Assembly: GCA_947471745.1 (NCBI GenBank)
Contig: CANJKZ010000172.1
Coordinates: 3,595,001 to 3,659,000 of the forward strand
Direction of reading: 5' to 3'
Origin: Closterium sp. Naga37s-1
Lineage: Eukaryota > Streptophyta > Zygnematophyceae > Desmidiales > Closteriaceae
DNA: 64,000 nucleotides
The first letter of the stretch is position 1. The number at the start of each line of letters is the position of its first letter. The notes under the pieces are model-generated. The model was not told the origin of the DNA. It did no database searches and worked only from the letters and a program-made list of their open reading frames with translations. Shown one piece after another: positions 54,552-64,000 of this stretch. The position numbers were made by a program, and so were the translations under genes.

Positions 54552-56084
54552 ACGCCGCGGGATGGAGATATGTGAATATTACGCAACGGGTCACCGGAAC
54601 GGGTCACCGCAACGGATATGAGAATAATCCTAAGGATGGCACAGAACGAACCGTATTGATTAATACGAGCACGAATCACGACATCCGGCGCTCGTAACAA
54701 AAGCGTTTGCGCGAGCTTCACGTATCGACCACGAAAAATCAACCGCCAGCTAGCTCGCACTGAGACGCTCTCAAAAGTGCGAGTGTTTTTAGTAGTGAGG
54801 CGTGAAAGCGTCGCAACTTCCGACGAGAATGGTGGCAATGAGGAGCAGAAGATACTACGATCATCAGAAACTAGGTGGTCACAATGAAGTTGGACAACTC
54901 CCAGAAACTCGCTGAGCCTTGCTGAACCGCTGTATAACAACAATAAACCGCAGTACATGTAGATCGCTTTCTCACCTTGCAGGCAGACAAGATCACCCCG
55001 GAATACACCGACTAGGTTTGCATGGTTCGGGTGACTAGTACTTCATTACAGGATCGAACAAAAACGGAGCGCACCACGCAACCAATCAGCTGCGAGAAAA
55101 AATGGTGGGTGGTGGAGGTGATGGCTTCCGCTTGCCTTCGCCGGGTTTCTCCCCCGAGTTCGTCTCCGCGCTTCTGTTCGCGCGCGTGCTGCTATAGTGG
55201 AGCTGTCCCGTAGAAACCCAGCCGCAACCACCTTGGCGGGAGGAAAAGGGGGAACGCTTCAAACTGACCCCCCCACACCACACCAGCCTTGCTCGCGGCG
55301 CGCCCCTTGCGGCCTTGAGGGGCTGGTAGCCTGGTACCAGGGCTGTCGATTGGTTTGGAGCCAGAACTTGAGAGGCTGAGGTGCCCCAAAAGTTGCCCTG
55401 AAATTTCCGGGCTGAGAGCAAACCTGGCACTTGAAATCAGGGCTACCAACTTTTTTGCACTTCGCCAGGGATACCGTATCCTAGGCAAACTACTAAGAGC
55501 CAACTAGGCAATAGGCTGAGGTACGAAACATGTCGATGGATTTGAGGGGGATGGGAGAAGGAAGTAGGGGAGTGGCTGGGAGGAGGTGGGGGGACTGGTG
55601 AGCGAATGGGAGGGAGGGAGGTATTAGTATGGGACGATAAGGGCTAGCCGCGGGATCTGCACTTGAAATCCGGGTTAGGCCCACAACCAGCACTTTGCGG
55701 GAAAGAGCTGCCCTCGAAGCCAACCCTTAAAATTCGGAAGCTGGGCCAAACCCAACCCTTAATGTTCAGGAAATTAAGGGCATTTGCCCTTGAATCGTCA
55801 GCCCTGCCTGGTACATGAGTGAAGAGTCGTGGGCCGAGAAGCAAGCGCCACGTGACTTGTGATGATTGGCGTTTGAAACTTGCTTGGTGGAAGTTGAGGT
55901 TGACGTCAGCCCAGAGGTTTCTTCGCCGAACACGAAGGAACTTTCTCCAACAGCTCAGCCAGGCACACGCCACCACGCCATCACGCCATCACGCCACGCC
56001 CTGGAGTCATTCGCGCTACAGGCCGAAGCAAGAAGCGTAAGAACCTCAACCCTATCGGAACAGCGTAGCACGTTGAGAGTCACA
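54552..56084. other. Intergenic region upstream of ABCC / downstream of fucosyltransferase A
   Basis: Holds the ABCC promoter/5' UTR and the 3' UTR of the next gene. Around 55380-55800, CTTGAAATC(A/C)GGG, GGGCTGAG and CCAACCCTTAA(A/T) words recur in a degenerate fashion, which looks like a decayed repeat or element without any coding content. No gene recognised. Confidence 0.5.
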
Positions 56085-58708
56085 CTATCTTAACATGCTC
56101 TCACATATATACTCATCTTCACAAGTGGATATTCTGAAACCTGTTCTCAGCCGCTCGATATCAGACGAGAACGAAGACTTCGGTGTTCCCATGAAAACAT
56201 CAGCCAGCGCACAGACGGCCTTGTCAAGTGTCGCCCGAAGCAACGCCTGGTTCTGAAACCGAAACGGTTGAAGCACTTTCGCCCAAGGCTGCCCTGTCAG
56301 CTCCTCCGGCAGTTGCACGATCTCCACCCCGGGCAGATGGCTCCTAATCACTCGTTCCAGCTGCCCCACCTCTTGCTCATCGGCATCCGTTGCAAGGAAC
56401 ACCGTGGAAATATTCCCGGATCTCACCATCCTCTCCACAATGCATCTCCCAGCGTTCTTCACAGTGAGAAACGCCAGAATCTTTTGATACAGCAGCAGCA
56501 GATCCCCCCTCCGCCAGTGCACAGCCAGGTACCGCTGCGGCTGCCTCTGCTCCCCCCCACTGCCCATCATCTCACTGCTCACACTGCCCTGCTGCTGTCT
56601 TGCGCCAGCCTCTGCAGCACTGTTCTGGCCTGCTGCAGCGACAGCAGCGGTGAAAGGCATTGCGGAGGCATCGGCTGCTGGTGTAATGCCCTCTGGTATT
56701 GGGACGACAGGCGAAACGGCAGTGGAGGAAGAGGAGGGAGGCGAAGACGAGGAGGAGGAAAAGGAAGGAGAGGGAGATGACGAGGTGGAGGACGAGGACA
56801 GGGAAGAGGAAGAGGAGGTGATTGGAGATTTCCAGATGACCTGCTGCACGAATCCCAAGGCTGCTTCCAGCACTGCCGGGTGCGGCTGCACTGCAAGACG
56901 ATTCGCACACTCACCACCCCTTGATCCACCACCACTACCACCACCACTACCCCCAAACGGCAGCCCCACGCTCTTCGAGAGGTTTCCGTAAAGGTTCCAC
57001 TGGTAGGAGTCTCCAAACAGCACAACGTCAGCAGACGGCAGGAGGGAGCTTTCCAGGGCACGAAGATCCGAGAGAGAGAACATGTGGGAGAGAGGCATGT
57101 TGAGGGTAGTCCACGTCATGTTGTGGTATACCACGCCCTCTAGCTCGGGAAGCACGGAAGGCTTGCTCGCCCATGGCTGCATGTAGCATGCCACGTATGG
57201 ACACAGTACCTGTTGCACCATCACTGCACCTTCCTCCTCACTCCCCTCCTCTTCCGTCTCCTGAGGCGCCTCAGAAACAGCAGCAGACTCTCCTGCAGAC
57301 CCTGCCTCCTCTCTCCCGCCGCCTCCAGCACCTCCTTTCCCTCGTCGCGCCGCTGCTGCACTCATACTGCCCCCATTCACCGCTGCCCCCCGAACCTCCT
57401 CCCGAAGCTGCTGGAGCGGGATGGCAGAGCGGGGCCCGTAGCAGCGGTGCAGGTGTGGCAGGTGCAGGAAGGTGCGGCGGTCGTAGAAGCGGGAAACTTC
57501 ATCGGGCTTTAAGGGCACCACGAGGGTACGATTGAGCATGCCTGCTAGCAGCAGATGCCGCCGAATGCACCCTATGCGGTTGCTCGCCTGGAGGAGGTGA
57601 GGGAAGGGGGCACGGATGTGAGCGTTGGTGGGTGTGGGTGTGGACATGGGCGTTGGTGTGGGTGTGGGTTGGAACAGGTGTCATCAATTGCAGCCATGTA
57701 ATTGGTCAGAAATCAGAAGGATTGAAGGGAGAAACGGCCGCCTGGCAACATCAAAGCTACCACACCCATCCAGCCCCATCTAACCTCACACAGCCCCACT
57801 CAATCCCGCCCACACCCAGTCCGATCCCACTCAACCGCATCCAGCCCCACCTGGCTCCTCTGGCAATCCATGAGAATGTACTTCCCGGGCTGAGGCACCC
57901 ACGCAAGGGAACCTTCCTGGAAGGCGCTCTCCCAGAGCCACTTGCGGAAAAGCTTGGGGTGGTCGTTGCAGCGGCCCTGCGCCTTGAGCGCCCTGAGCTG
58001 CTGCTTCTTCTGCTCGAAGGATATGGCATAGCCCCTGGGGAAATCATGGTGGGGAGAGTGGCAGTACGGTTGGGATTCAGGAGGTTGTTTCTTGTTGCAG
58101 GAGTGGGGATGGGGGTAAGGCCCTTACTACAATAGGGGTGCCACGTCACGTCACCACAGAAAAGCCAGCTCTGTACCGAACCGAACCCTCAAGGAATCAC
58201 AGCAGCCGCTACCCACTCCCCATCATCTTACCGAACCTTATTCAAACGCCTCAAATTCTTCGCATGAGCACAAAGGTTTGTTCTTCCACTGAGGACTCCT
58301 CACTTACCATTCTTTCTGAATTTCGGGTGTATCATCTGTTCCCTCCCCTTCCCCACCTCCCACTCCGCCCGTTAGTACCATTTCCCCGCCACCTCTTTCC
58401 CTTCCTACTGCTCGCCCCCTCTTTCCCGCCACTCCAGAAATCCTCCCCCCCTCGACTTGAAGTTCCGCTTCCATCTCCCCCACGCGCCCGACCGTCTCCT
58501 CTACCGGGGATTCAGAGTCGCGCTCCGCCTCTCTCTGCGGATCTCTGCTGCCATCCGCGGCGAGCGGAGGATGCGCCGCTGCGCTTTCCGCGTGGTGCGC
58601 CAACAGGGAAAAGAGCACGCTCTCCGCCAGGAGCCATAGCGCCAACGCGAGCACTCCGCGGCGGTTTCCGCGACCCCGCATCGGGCGCGGCATTTTTCTT
58701 CCGCGCAT
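56085..58708 (-). CDS. GDP-fucose O-fucosyltransferase family protein, copy A
   Basis: Three exons: 58708-58308, 58034-57851 and 57587-56085 (TAG), phases matching, 695 residues. Type II membrane topology: short basic N-terminus and one hydrophobic anchor (VLALALWLLAESVLFSLLAH), then a Ser/Glu-rich stem, placing the catalytic part in the Golgi lumen. Catalytic region: RGYAISFEQKK, GKYILMDCQRSQ, SNRIGCIRRHLLLAGMLNRT, VLFGDSYQWNLYGN, YLAVHWRRGDLLL (HWRRGD at 56519-56502), STVFLATDAD, GTPKSSFSSDIERLRTG. HxRRxD, ATDA and the SSFSSDIxRLR motif are family hallmarks. Relative to copy B it has an extra Ser-rich run (about 56700-56835). The acceptor substrate is unknown. ATG at 58708 is the first in frame; a second (MPRPM) follows five codons later. 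Confidence 0.87.
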
Positions 58709-59726
58709 CCCGCGCTCGGCGTGCGTTGGCTAACCGTGTTCCCAGCCGCGTCTCGTGCAGCATATACAGCTCTCGTTGTTCAAATACTGCTGTCGTTGCT
58801 CAACAACTGCTGTCGCTGCTCAAATACTAATGCTGTCAGACACTGGCGACATGAGTCTGAAAAGGAAGTGGCGAGGCGACACAGATGCTTGCACTGCTCA
58901 AGTGCGTTTTTCATGCTCACAGTGTACTGTAGGCGGTTGTTTGTTGTGACACAAGTCGCGGACACTCCCACCGCATTCGCGCGACCGATCCGCCACAGGA
59001 TCAGGTTTTTAAAGGGTCAGAAACGTTTGAGGTTGGAATAGCAGGTTTTCAGTGCGGTGGCGGATCGATATTGCTCACTTGATTGCGGGAATCGAGTGCA
59101 TGTCCTCTCCTCTTGCTTGAATTGCAATGCGAGGCAGCCAGAAAGCAAGTCGGCCGGCGCTCAACTGCAGCCGCTCCAACAGCGTCTATATTCGGTGCTC
59201 CTTTACAAACACAGCAGTATGTATACACCTGTTGCTGAAAACAGTCTCTCTACCTCTGGTAAAATGTGCGCTTCAATGGTGAAAGTTCACTGTCTGCCTA
59301 ACGGGCACCAATGCGACTATAAGGACGTGTTGCACAAACCGGTGCACTGCATCGGTTCGGGACGGGACGGGGATTTCGGAAGGCTCTAGGCAAGCGCAAC
59401 TTTTGGAAGACCATGCTCGGTGGAGCCCTAAGACCTCGTCTTTCGTCTTTCGAGTCGACTCGAAATAGGTCTTTCGTTCGTGGCTGTACAGTGTCGTGTC
59501 GCCTGACCGACTACTGTAGTATGCCCAGCCTAGACTTCGCCGGAGGACCCCACCCAGCTTGGTTCTCTCACTAAATCTTGCTAGGTTTTCAATTGGTGTA
59601 CACTGTACCATACTACAAGACCCATGCCTCCCGTCCTGAGGTTGTTCGCGCTAAAGGCCGCAGCAAGAAGAGTAAAAACATCAGCCCTCTTCTTCAATGC
59701 AAGCGTACACGTTGATGAAAGTCATA
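58709..59726. other. Intergenic region between the two fucosyltransferase genes
   Basis: Promoter side of copy A and 3' side of copy B. A perfect 18-bp palindrome TTTCGAGTCGACTCGAAA lies at 59448-59465. Sequence next to the two stop codons is similar (GGCCG(A/C)AGCAAGAAG, near 56022 and 59656), so the duplicated block extends a little past the stops. No other gene seen. Confidence 0.55.
59448..59465. repeat. Perfect 18-bp palindrome, GTCGAC centre, intergenic
   Basis: TTTCGAGTCGACTCGAAA; the arm base differs symmetrically from the usual TTTTGAG. Flanked by (TC)GTCTTTCG repeats on both sides. Confidence 0.9.
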
Positions 59727-62678
59727 CTATCCTAGCATGCTTTCACATATGTACTCATCTTCGCATGTAGATATTCTGAACCCTGTTCTCAGCCTCACAA
59801 TATCAGTCGAAAACGAAGACTTAGGCGTTCCCATAAAAACATCAGCCAGCACACAGACAGCCTTGTCAAGGCTCGCCCGGAGCAACGCCTGGTTCTGAAA
59901 CCGAAACGGATCAAGCACCTTCGCCCAAGGTTGTCCGGTCAGCTCCTCGGGCAGTTGCACAATTTCCACCCCGGGCAGATAACCGTGGACGACTCCTTTC
60001 AGCTGCCCCACCTCTTCCTCATCGGCATCCGTTGCAAGGAACACCGTGGAAATATTCCCCGACCTCACCATCCTCTCCGCAATGCATCTCCCAGTGTTCT
60101 CCACCGTAAGAAACGCCAGAATCTTTTGATACAGCAGCAGCAGATCCCCCCTCCGCCAGTGCACAGCCAGGTACCGCTGCGGCTGCCTCTGTTCCCTCAC
60201 ACTGCCCTGCTGCTGAGTTGCTCCAGCCTCTGCCGCACTGTTCTTGCTAGGCCCAGCTGCAGCGACAGCAGCGGTGAAAGGCACTGCAGAGGCATCGGCT
60301 GCTGCTGTGATGCCCTCTGGCAATGCAGCATCAGGCGATTTCCAGATGACCTGCTGCACGAATCCCAAGGCTGCTTCCAGCACTGCTGGGTGCGGCTGCA
60401 CTGCAAGCCGATTCGCACACTCACCACCCTTTGATTCACCACCACTACCACTATCACTACTCCCAAACGGCAGCCCCACACTCTTTGAGATGTTTCCCTG
60501 AAGGTTCCACTGGTACGAGTCCCCAAACAGCACAACGTCAGCAGACGGCAGCAGCGAACTTCCCAAGGAGCGAAGATCCGAGAGAGTGAATAAGTGAGAA
60601 AGAGGCATGTTGAGAGCAGTCCATGTCATGTTGTGGTATATCACGCCCTCTAGCTCCGGGAGCAAGGAAGGCTTGTTCGTCCATGGCTGCATGTAGCATG
60701 CCTCATATGGACACAGTACCTGTTGCACCATCACTGCACCTTCCATCTCACTCCCCTCGTCTTCCGGCTCCTGAGGCGCCTCAGAAACAGCAGCAGACTC
60801 TCCTGCAGACTCTGCCTCCTCTCCCCCACCACCTCCCGCCTCCCCTTTCCCTTGTCCCGCTGCTGCGCTCTTACTGCTTCCGCTCACCACTGCCCCCCGA
60901 ACCTCCTCCCGAAGCTGGTGGAGCGGGATGGCGGAGCGGGGCCCGTAGCAGCTGTGCAGGTGCGGCAGATGCAGGAAGGTGCGGCGGTCGTAGAAGCGGG
61001 CGACCTCGTCGGGCTTTAAGGGCATCACGAGCGTGCGATTGAGCATGCCTGCCAGGAGCAGATGCCGCCGAATGCACCCTATGCGGTTGCTCACCTGAAC
61101 GAAGTGAGGAAGCAGGGCATAGGTGTGGGTGTGGACGTGTGCGTTGGTGTGGGTGTGGGTGGTTGAGAGTGTAGATGTAAACGAAGGGAACAAGAATAAT
61201 GAGGTAATAGTTAATGGTAAGGCCCATGGGGGCAGGGGGACAGGTTGGATCAGGTGGCATCAACTGCAGCCCGTATAGTTGGTCAGGACTCATGATGAAG
61301 AAAGGGGTGTGGGAAGCAGGAGAGGGAGAAGAGGGAAATGGGAGGATTGACGGAGGAGGCGAGAGTAGGGCGACATCAAAGCAACCCCATCCAACCGCAT
61401 TTAACTCCACCCAGCCCCATCCAGCCCCACGCAGCCCCACTCAATCCCACCCACACCCAGTCCAGCCCCACTCAACCGCATCCAGCCCACCTGGCTCCTC
61501 TGGCAATCCATGAGAATGTACTTCCCAGGCTGTGGCACCCACGCAAGGGAACCTTCCTGGAAGGCGCTCTCCCACAGCCACGTGCGGAAGAGCTTGGGGT
61601 GGGCGTTGCAGCGGCTCTGTGCCTTGAGATTCTTAAGCTGCTGCTGCTTCTCCTTGAAGGATACGGCATAGCCCCTGGAGGGATGGTGGGAAGAGTAGTG
61701 GGTGCGGGTGTGGGAGTGGTGTTTGAGTCGACTCAGAGAGCACCTTGAGCGACTTGAGCTGCTGCTGCTTCTCCTTGAAGGATATGGCATAGCCCCTGGG
61801 ATGATGGTGGGGAGCGTGGGAGAGGGAGCGGGTGTGGGTGTGGGCAAGAGAGTGGGTGTGGAAGCAGGCGTGGGAGTGGGCAGGGGAGTGGTATTAAAGT
61901 GGACTCAGAGTGTGCCTTGAGCGTCTTGAGCTGCTGCTGCTTGTGCTCATCGTAGGATTTAGGGTTGGCCTTGGCATGGTGGTGGGGAGCGTGGGAGTGG
62001 GAGTGAGAGTGGGTGTGGGAAGGGGAACGGGGGTGAGTGTGGGAGCGGGCAAGAGAGTGGTATTGGAGGTGATTCAGAGTGTGCCATGAGCAACCTGCGC
62101 TGCTGCTGTTAACGCTCGAAGGATACGGCATCGCCCCTGTAAAGATGGTTGGGAGCGTGGGAGTAGGCGTGGGCGTGGGAGTGCCAAGCACCACTCTACA
62201 GTAGGCCACATAGCTACCTCACCTGCGACAGGTACCCTTACCATTCCTGCCGAATCTCGGTTGATTCATCTGTTGCCTTCCCTTCCCCTCCTCTCGCTCC
62301 GCCCCTCGTTGACATTCCGCCACCCCTCTCCCCCCCAACTGCTCGCCCCAACCCCCCTCTTTCCTCCAATCCAGAAATCCCCCCCTCGAGCTCCGCTTCC
62401 ATCTCCCCCACTCGCCCGACCGTCTCCCCCTCGCCTTCCGCCCATGCCTGCGGATCCCTCCCGCCTACCCCACCCTTCCCCGCCCTCGGAGCGCTGAGCG
62501 CAAGATGCGCCGCTGCGCTCTCCGCGGGTTGCGCCAAGAGGAGAAAGAGCCCGCTTTCCGCCAGGAGCCAGAACGCCCATGCTCCTCCGCGGTTTCCTCG
62601 TCTCCGCATTGAGCGCAGCACTTCTCTTCCGCACATCCCGCACCGCCGCGCGTTGGCCATCCGCTCCCTCACCCGCAT
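59727..62678 (-). CDS. GDP-fucose O-fucosyltransferase family protein, copy B
   Basis: Three exons: 62678-62242, 61674-61491 and 61094-59727 (stop), same exon structure and phases as copy A, 662 residues. Anchor AWAFWLLAESGLFLLLAQ near the N-terminus. Catalytic strings match copy A nearly throughout: SNRIGCIRRHLLLAGMLNRT, YLAVHWRRGDLLL (HWRRGD at 60161-60144), STVFLATDADEEEVGQL, GTPKSSFSTDIVRLRTGF, STCEDEYICESML. It lacks the long Ser run of copy A (SPDAALPEGITA instead). The two genes are a tandem duplication; head and stem have diverged much more than the catalytic part. Upstream of exon 2 there are three broken copies of that exon. Confidence 0.87.
61720..62145 (-). repeat. Three broken copies of fucosyltransferase B exon 61674-61491 (5' edge)
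   Basis: About 61740-61800, 61908-61968 and 62085-62140 repeat GYA(I/V)SFKEKQQQLKSLK-like bases and acceptors with increasing decay away from the exon. The nearest is joined by a GTTTGAGTCGACTCAGAG palindrome (61721-61738); the next by a GTATTAAAGTGGACTCAGAG remnant. Copy A has no such repeats at its exon 2, so they post-date the gene duplication. Confidence 0.82.
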
Positions 62679-64000
62679 CCGCAGTTTTTGTTTCTCCTGA
62701 GTGAGGGCCCAAAAAGTTTTCTGGTGTCGGAATCGTCAGACTGCCTGTAACGCGACGCGGCTTCCACGATCTTCCTGGTTTCGTGCATTCAGCAACTCAG
62801 CCAATTCAATTCTTGTACGCACGCAGCACGCTGGTAGTTGGGTAGTTCGCTACTTGTTTATTTGTTTGCCCTAGGCGACAGTCTCGCAAACACTAGTTGG
62901 CGAACCCCGAGTTCAGTGCAAACACTGCTTTTGACCCCACCCCAAAACACACACCGTACAAAGTCATTTGTTAACGAATTTAAATCTGACCGCGGGTTGT
63001 CGGAATCTTTATACATCTGATAAACTGAAAATTGCTGGAAATCAGAAAGTCCAACCATTAACTAAATAAAATTATATATATATATGTAGTAAGCAAACAC
63101 AAACAAGATTCGACGTTAACGTCGGAAGGGTTGCGTAGGACTTATATTTTTCGTGCTAGCTTGATACTATATTATACTTATGGTATATCGAGAAAACAAC
63201 GAACTATGCATCTTTATAACATGCTTGTAAGTTCTTCATTTTGTGATTCCTCATGGTAATTCTTTCTTACCATTGATTGTTGTTAATGGAAAATATTTAG
63301 AGAACATAACTTAATTTGTTTCACTAAGCAATATTGTTTTCTAGTGAGTTTGTGTATTTGCAGCCAAATCTTATGTGTCAAAACAGCTAAAAATAATCAT
63401 CTACAAAATTCTTGATTTTGACGAGTATAACGGAACTGATGTGAAAACTGGTTCGTGCCTCGTTGGCAGAAAATTTTCTTGCCAGCGCTACACAAACCCA
63501 ACCCAACCAAACCCTTCCTTTCCCTGTCAACTCTGCTCCCTTGGGAGTCCCGTTTCTTGAATTCAAGCACCTACTCGCCTCTGATCTCCCCTTATCTTCC
63601 CACCCCAAGTACCTTCCCAACCCCGTCGCCATTCCCTTACCAATTGCGTTTTTAGAACCATCTTGCCGTCACCTCTCCCTCACTCCCCGTCGTCGCCTCT
63701 CTTCACCCCCCACCGTCGCCTCTCCCTCCCTCCCCGCCGTCGCTCTCCCTTCCTCCTCCTCGTCGCCGCTCCCTCCTTTCCCGCCGTCGCCTTTGATGGG
63801 TTGCTGCACGACCACGCGTTGCTTTCTTATGCACGGTGTCTCAGGTGCGTTTCCTTCTCTCTCCGAAATGTCATATTTTTTCCACTTTCCTCGTAAGTTC
63901 TCAATGCCGATTGGTCTCTTCTTAGCATTGTGCCTCCATTTTAAGAAGGGGAGAGAGGGAGTGTGAGGGAGTGTGTGTAAACAGGAGCGAGCACGCAGGC
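62679..64000. other. Upstream region of fucosyltransferase B and window end
   Basis: 63050-63400 is AT-rich, with a TATATATATATA run at 63076-63088. 63480-63800 is C/T-rich and resembles a leader; a possible donor CTCAG|GTGCGT at about 63845 might mark the first exon of a + strand gene that continues beyond the window. No coding sequence can be supported. Confidence 0.45.

Overview
The window is nuclear DNA of a eukaryote, most likely a streptophyte green organism. It carries a class XI myosin with a DIL cargo domain, a CBS-CBS-PB1 tail-anchored protein of the plant type, plant-style GDP-fucose O-fucosyltransferases with an HWRRGD motif, and a full-length ABCC (MRP) transporter. All of the large genes have many short exons joined by GT-AG introns. 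Genes and introns are GC-rich and packed with simple repeats; the intergenic gaps near 27.2, 29.3 and 63.2 kb are AT-rich. A charophyte alga, for example a zygnematophyte such as Closterium, fits best. That genus guess is weak and comes from overall character, not from a marker.

Layout. On the + strand: the 3' part of a class XI myosin (1-14960, 20 exons resolved); an AT-richer gap with one possible minus-strand remnant; a 12-exon CBS/PB1 protein (16456-27119, 1341 aa); a single-exon Ser-rich hypothetical protein (28172-28888); and a CHRD-like secreted protein (about 30182-31165, start unresolved). On the - strand: a 24-exon ABCC transporter (54551 down to 31393, about 2032 aa) that converges on the CHRD gene, then two tandem O-fucosyltransferase paralogues (58708-56085 and 62678-59727). 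The last 1.3 kb has no supported gene. The splice phases of all four large gene models close without a frameshift, so the exon coordinates should be close to right.

The most unusual feature is in the introns. Almost every exon is flanked by one to four partial, decayed copies of itself, and each copy spans an intron-exon boundary (pyrimidine tract + AG + exon start, or exon end + GT). At about 20 places the join between two such copies is a short palindrome with the core TTTTGAG-nnnn-CTCAAAA. The four central bases vary (TCGA, ACGT, AATT) but stay self-complementary, and the outer arms match the local sequence. Large satellites sit in the same introns: 12 bp x about 239, 5 bp x about 200, 29 bp x about 25, and a 22-bp array that is itself a piece of a decayed exon. 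This may be an undescribed duplication or repair signature, or an assembly artefact; both are considered below.

The genes do not form a pathway. Myosin XI drives organelle transport on actin, ABCC exports conjugates at a membrane, the fucosyltransferases act in the Golgi lumen, and the CBS/PB1 protein is probably a membrane-anchored nucleotide sensor or scaffold.
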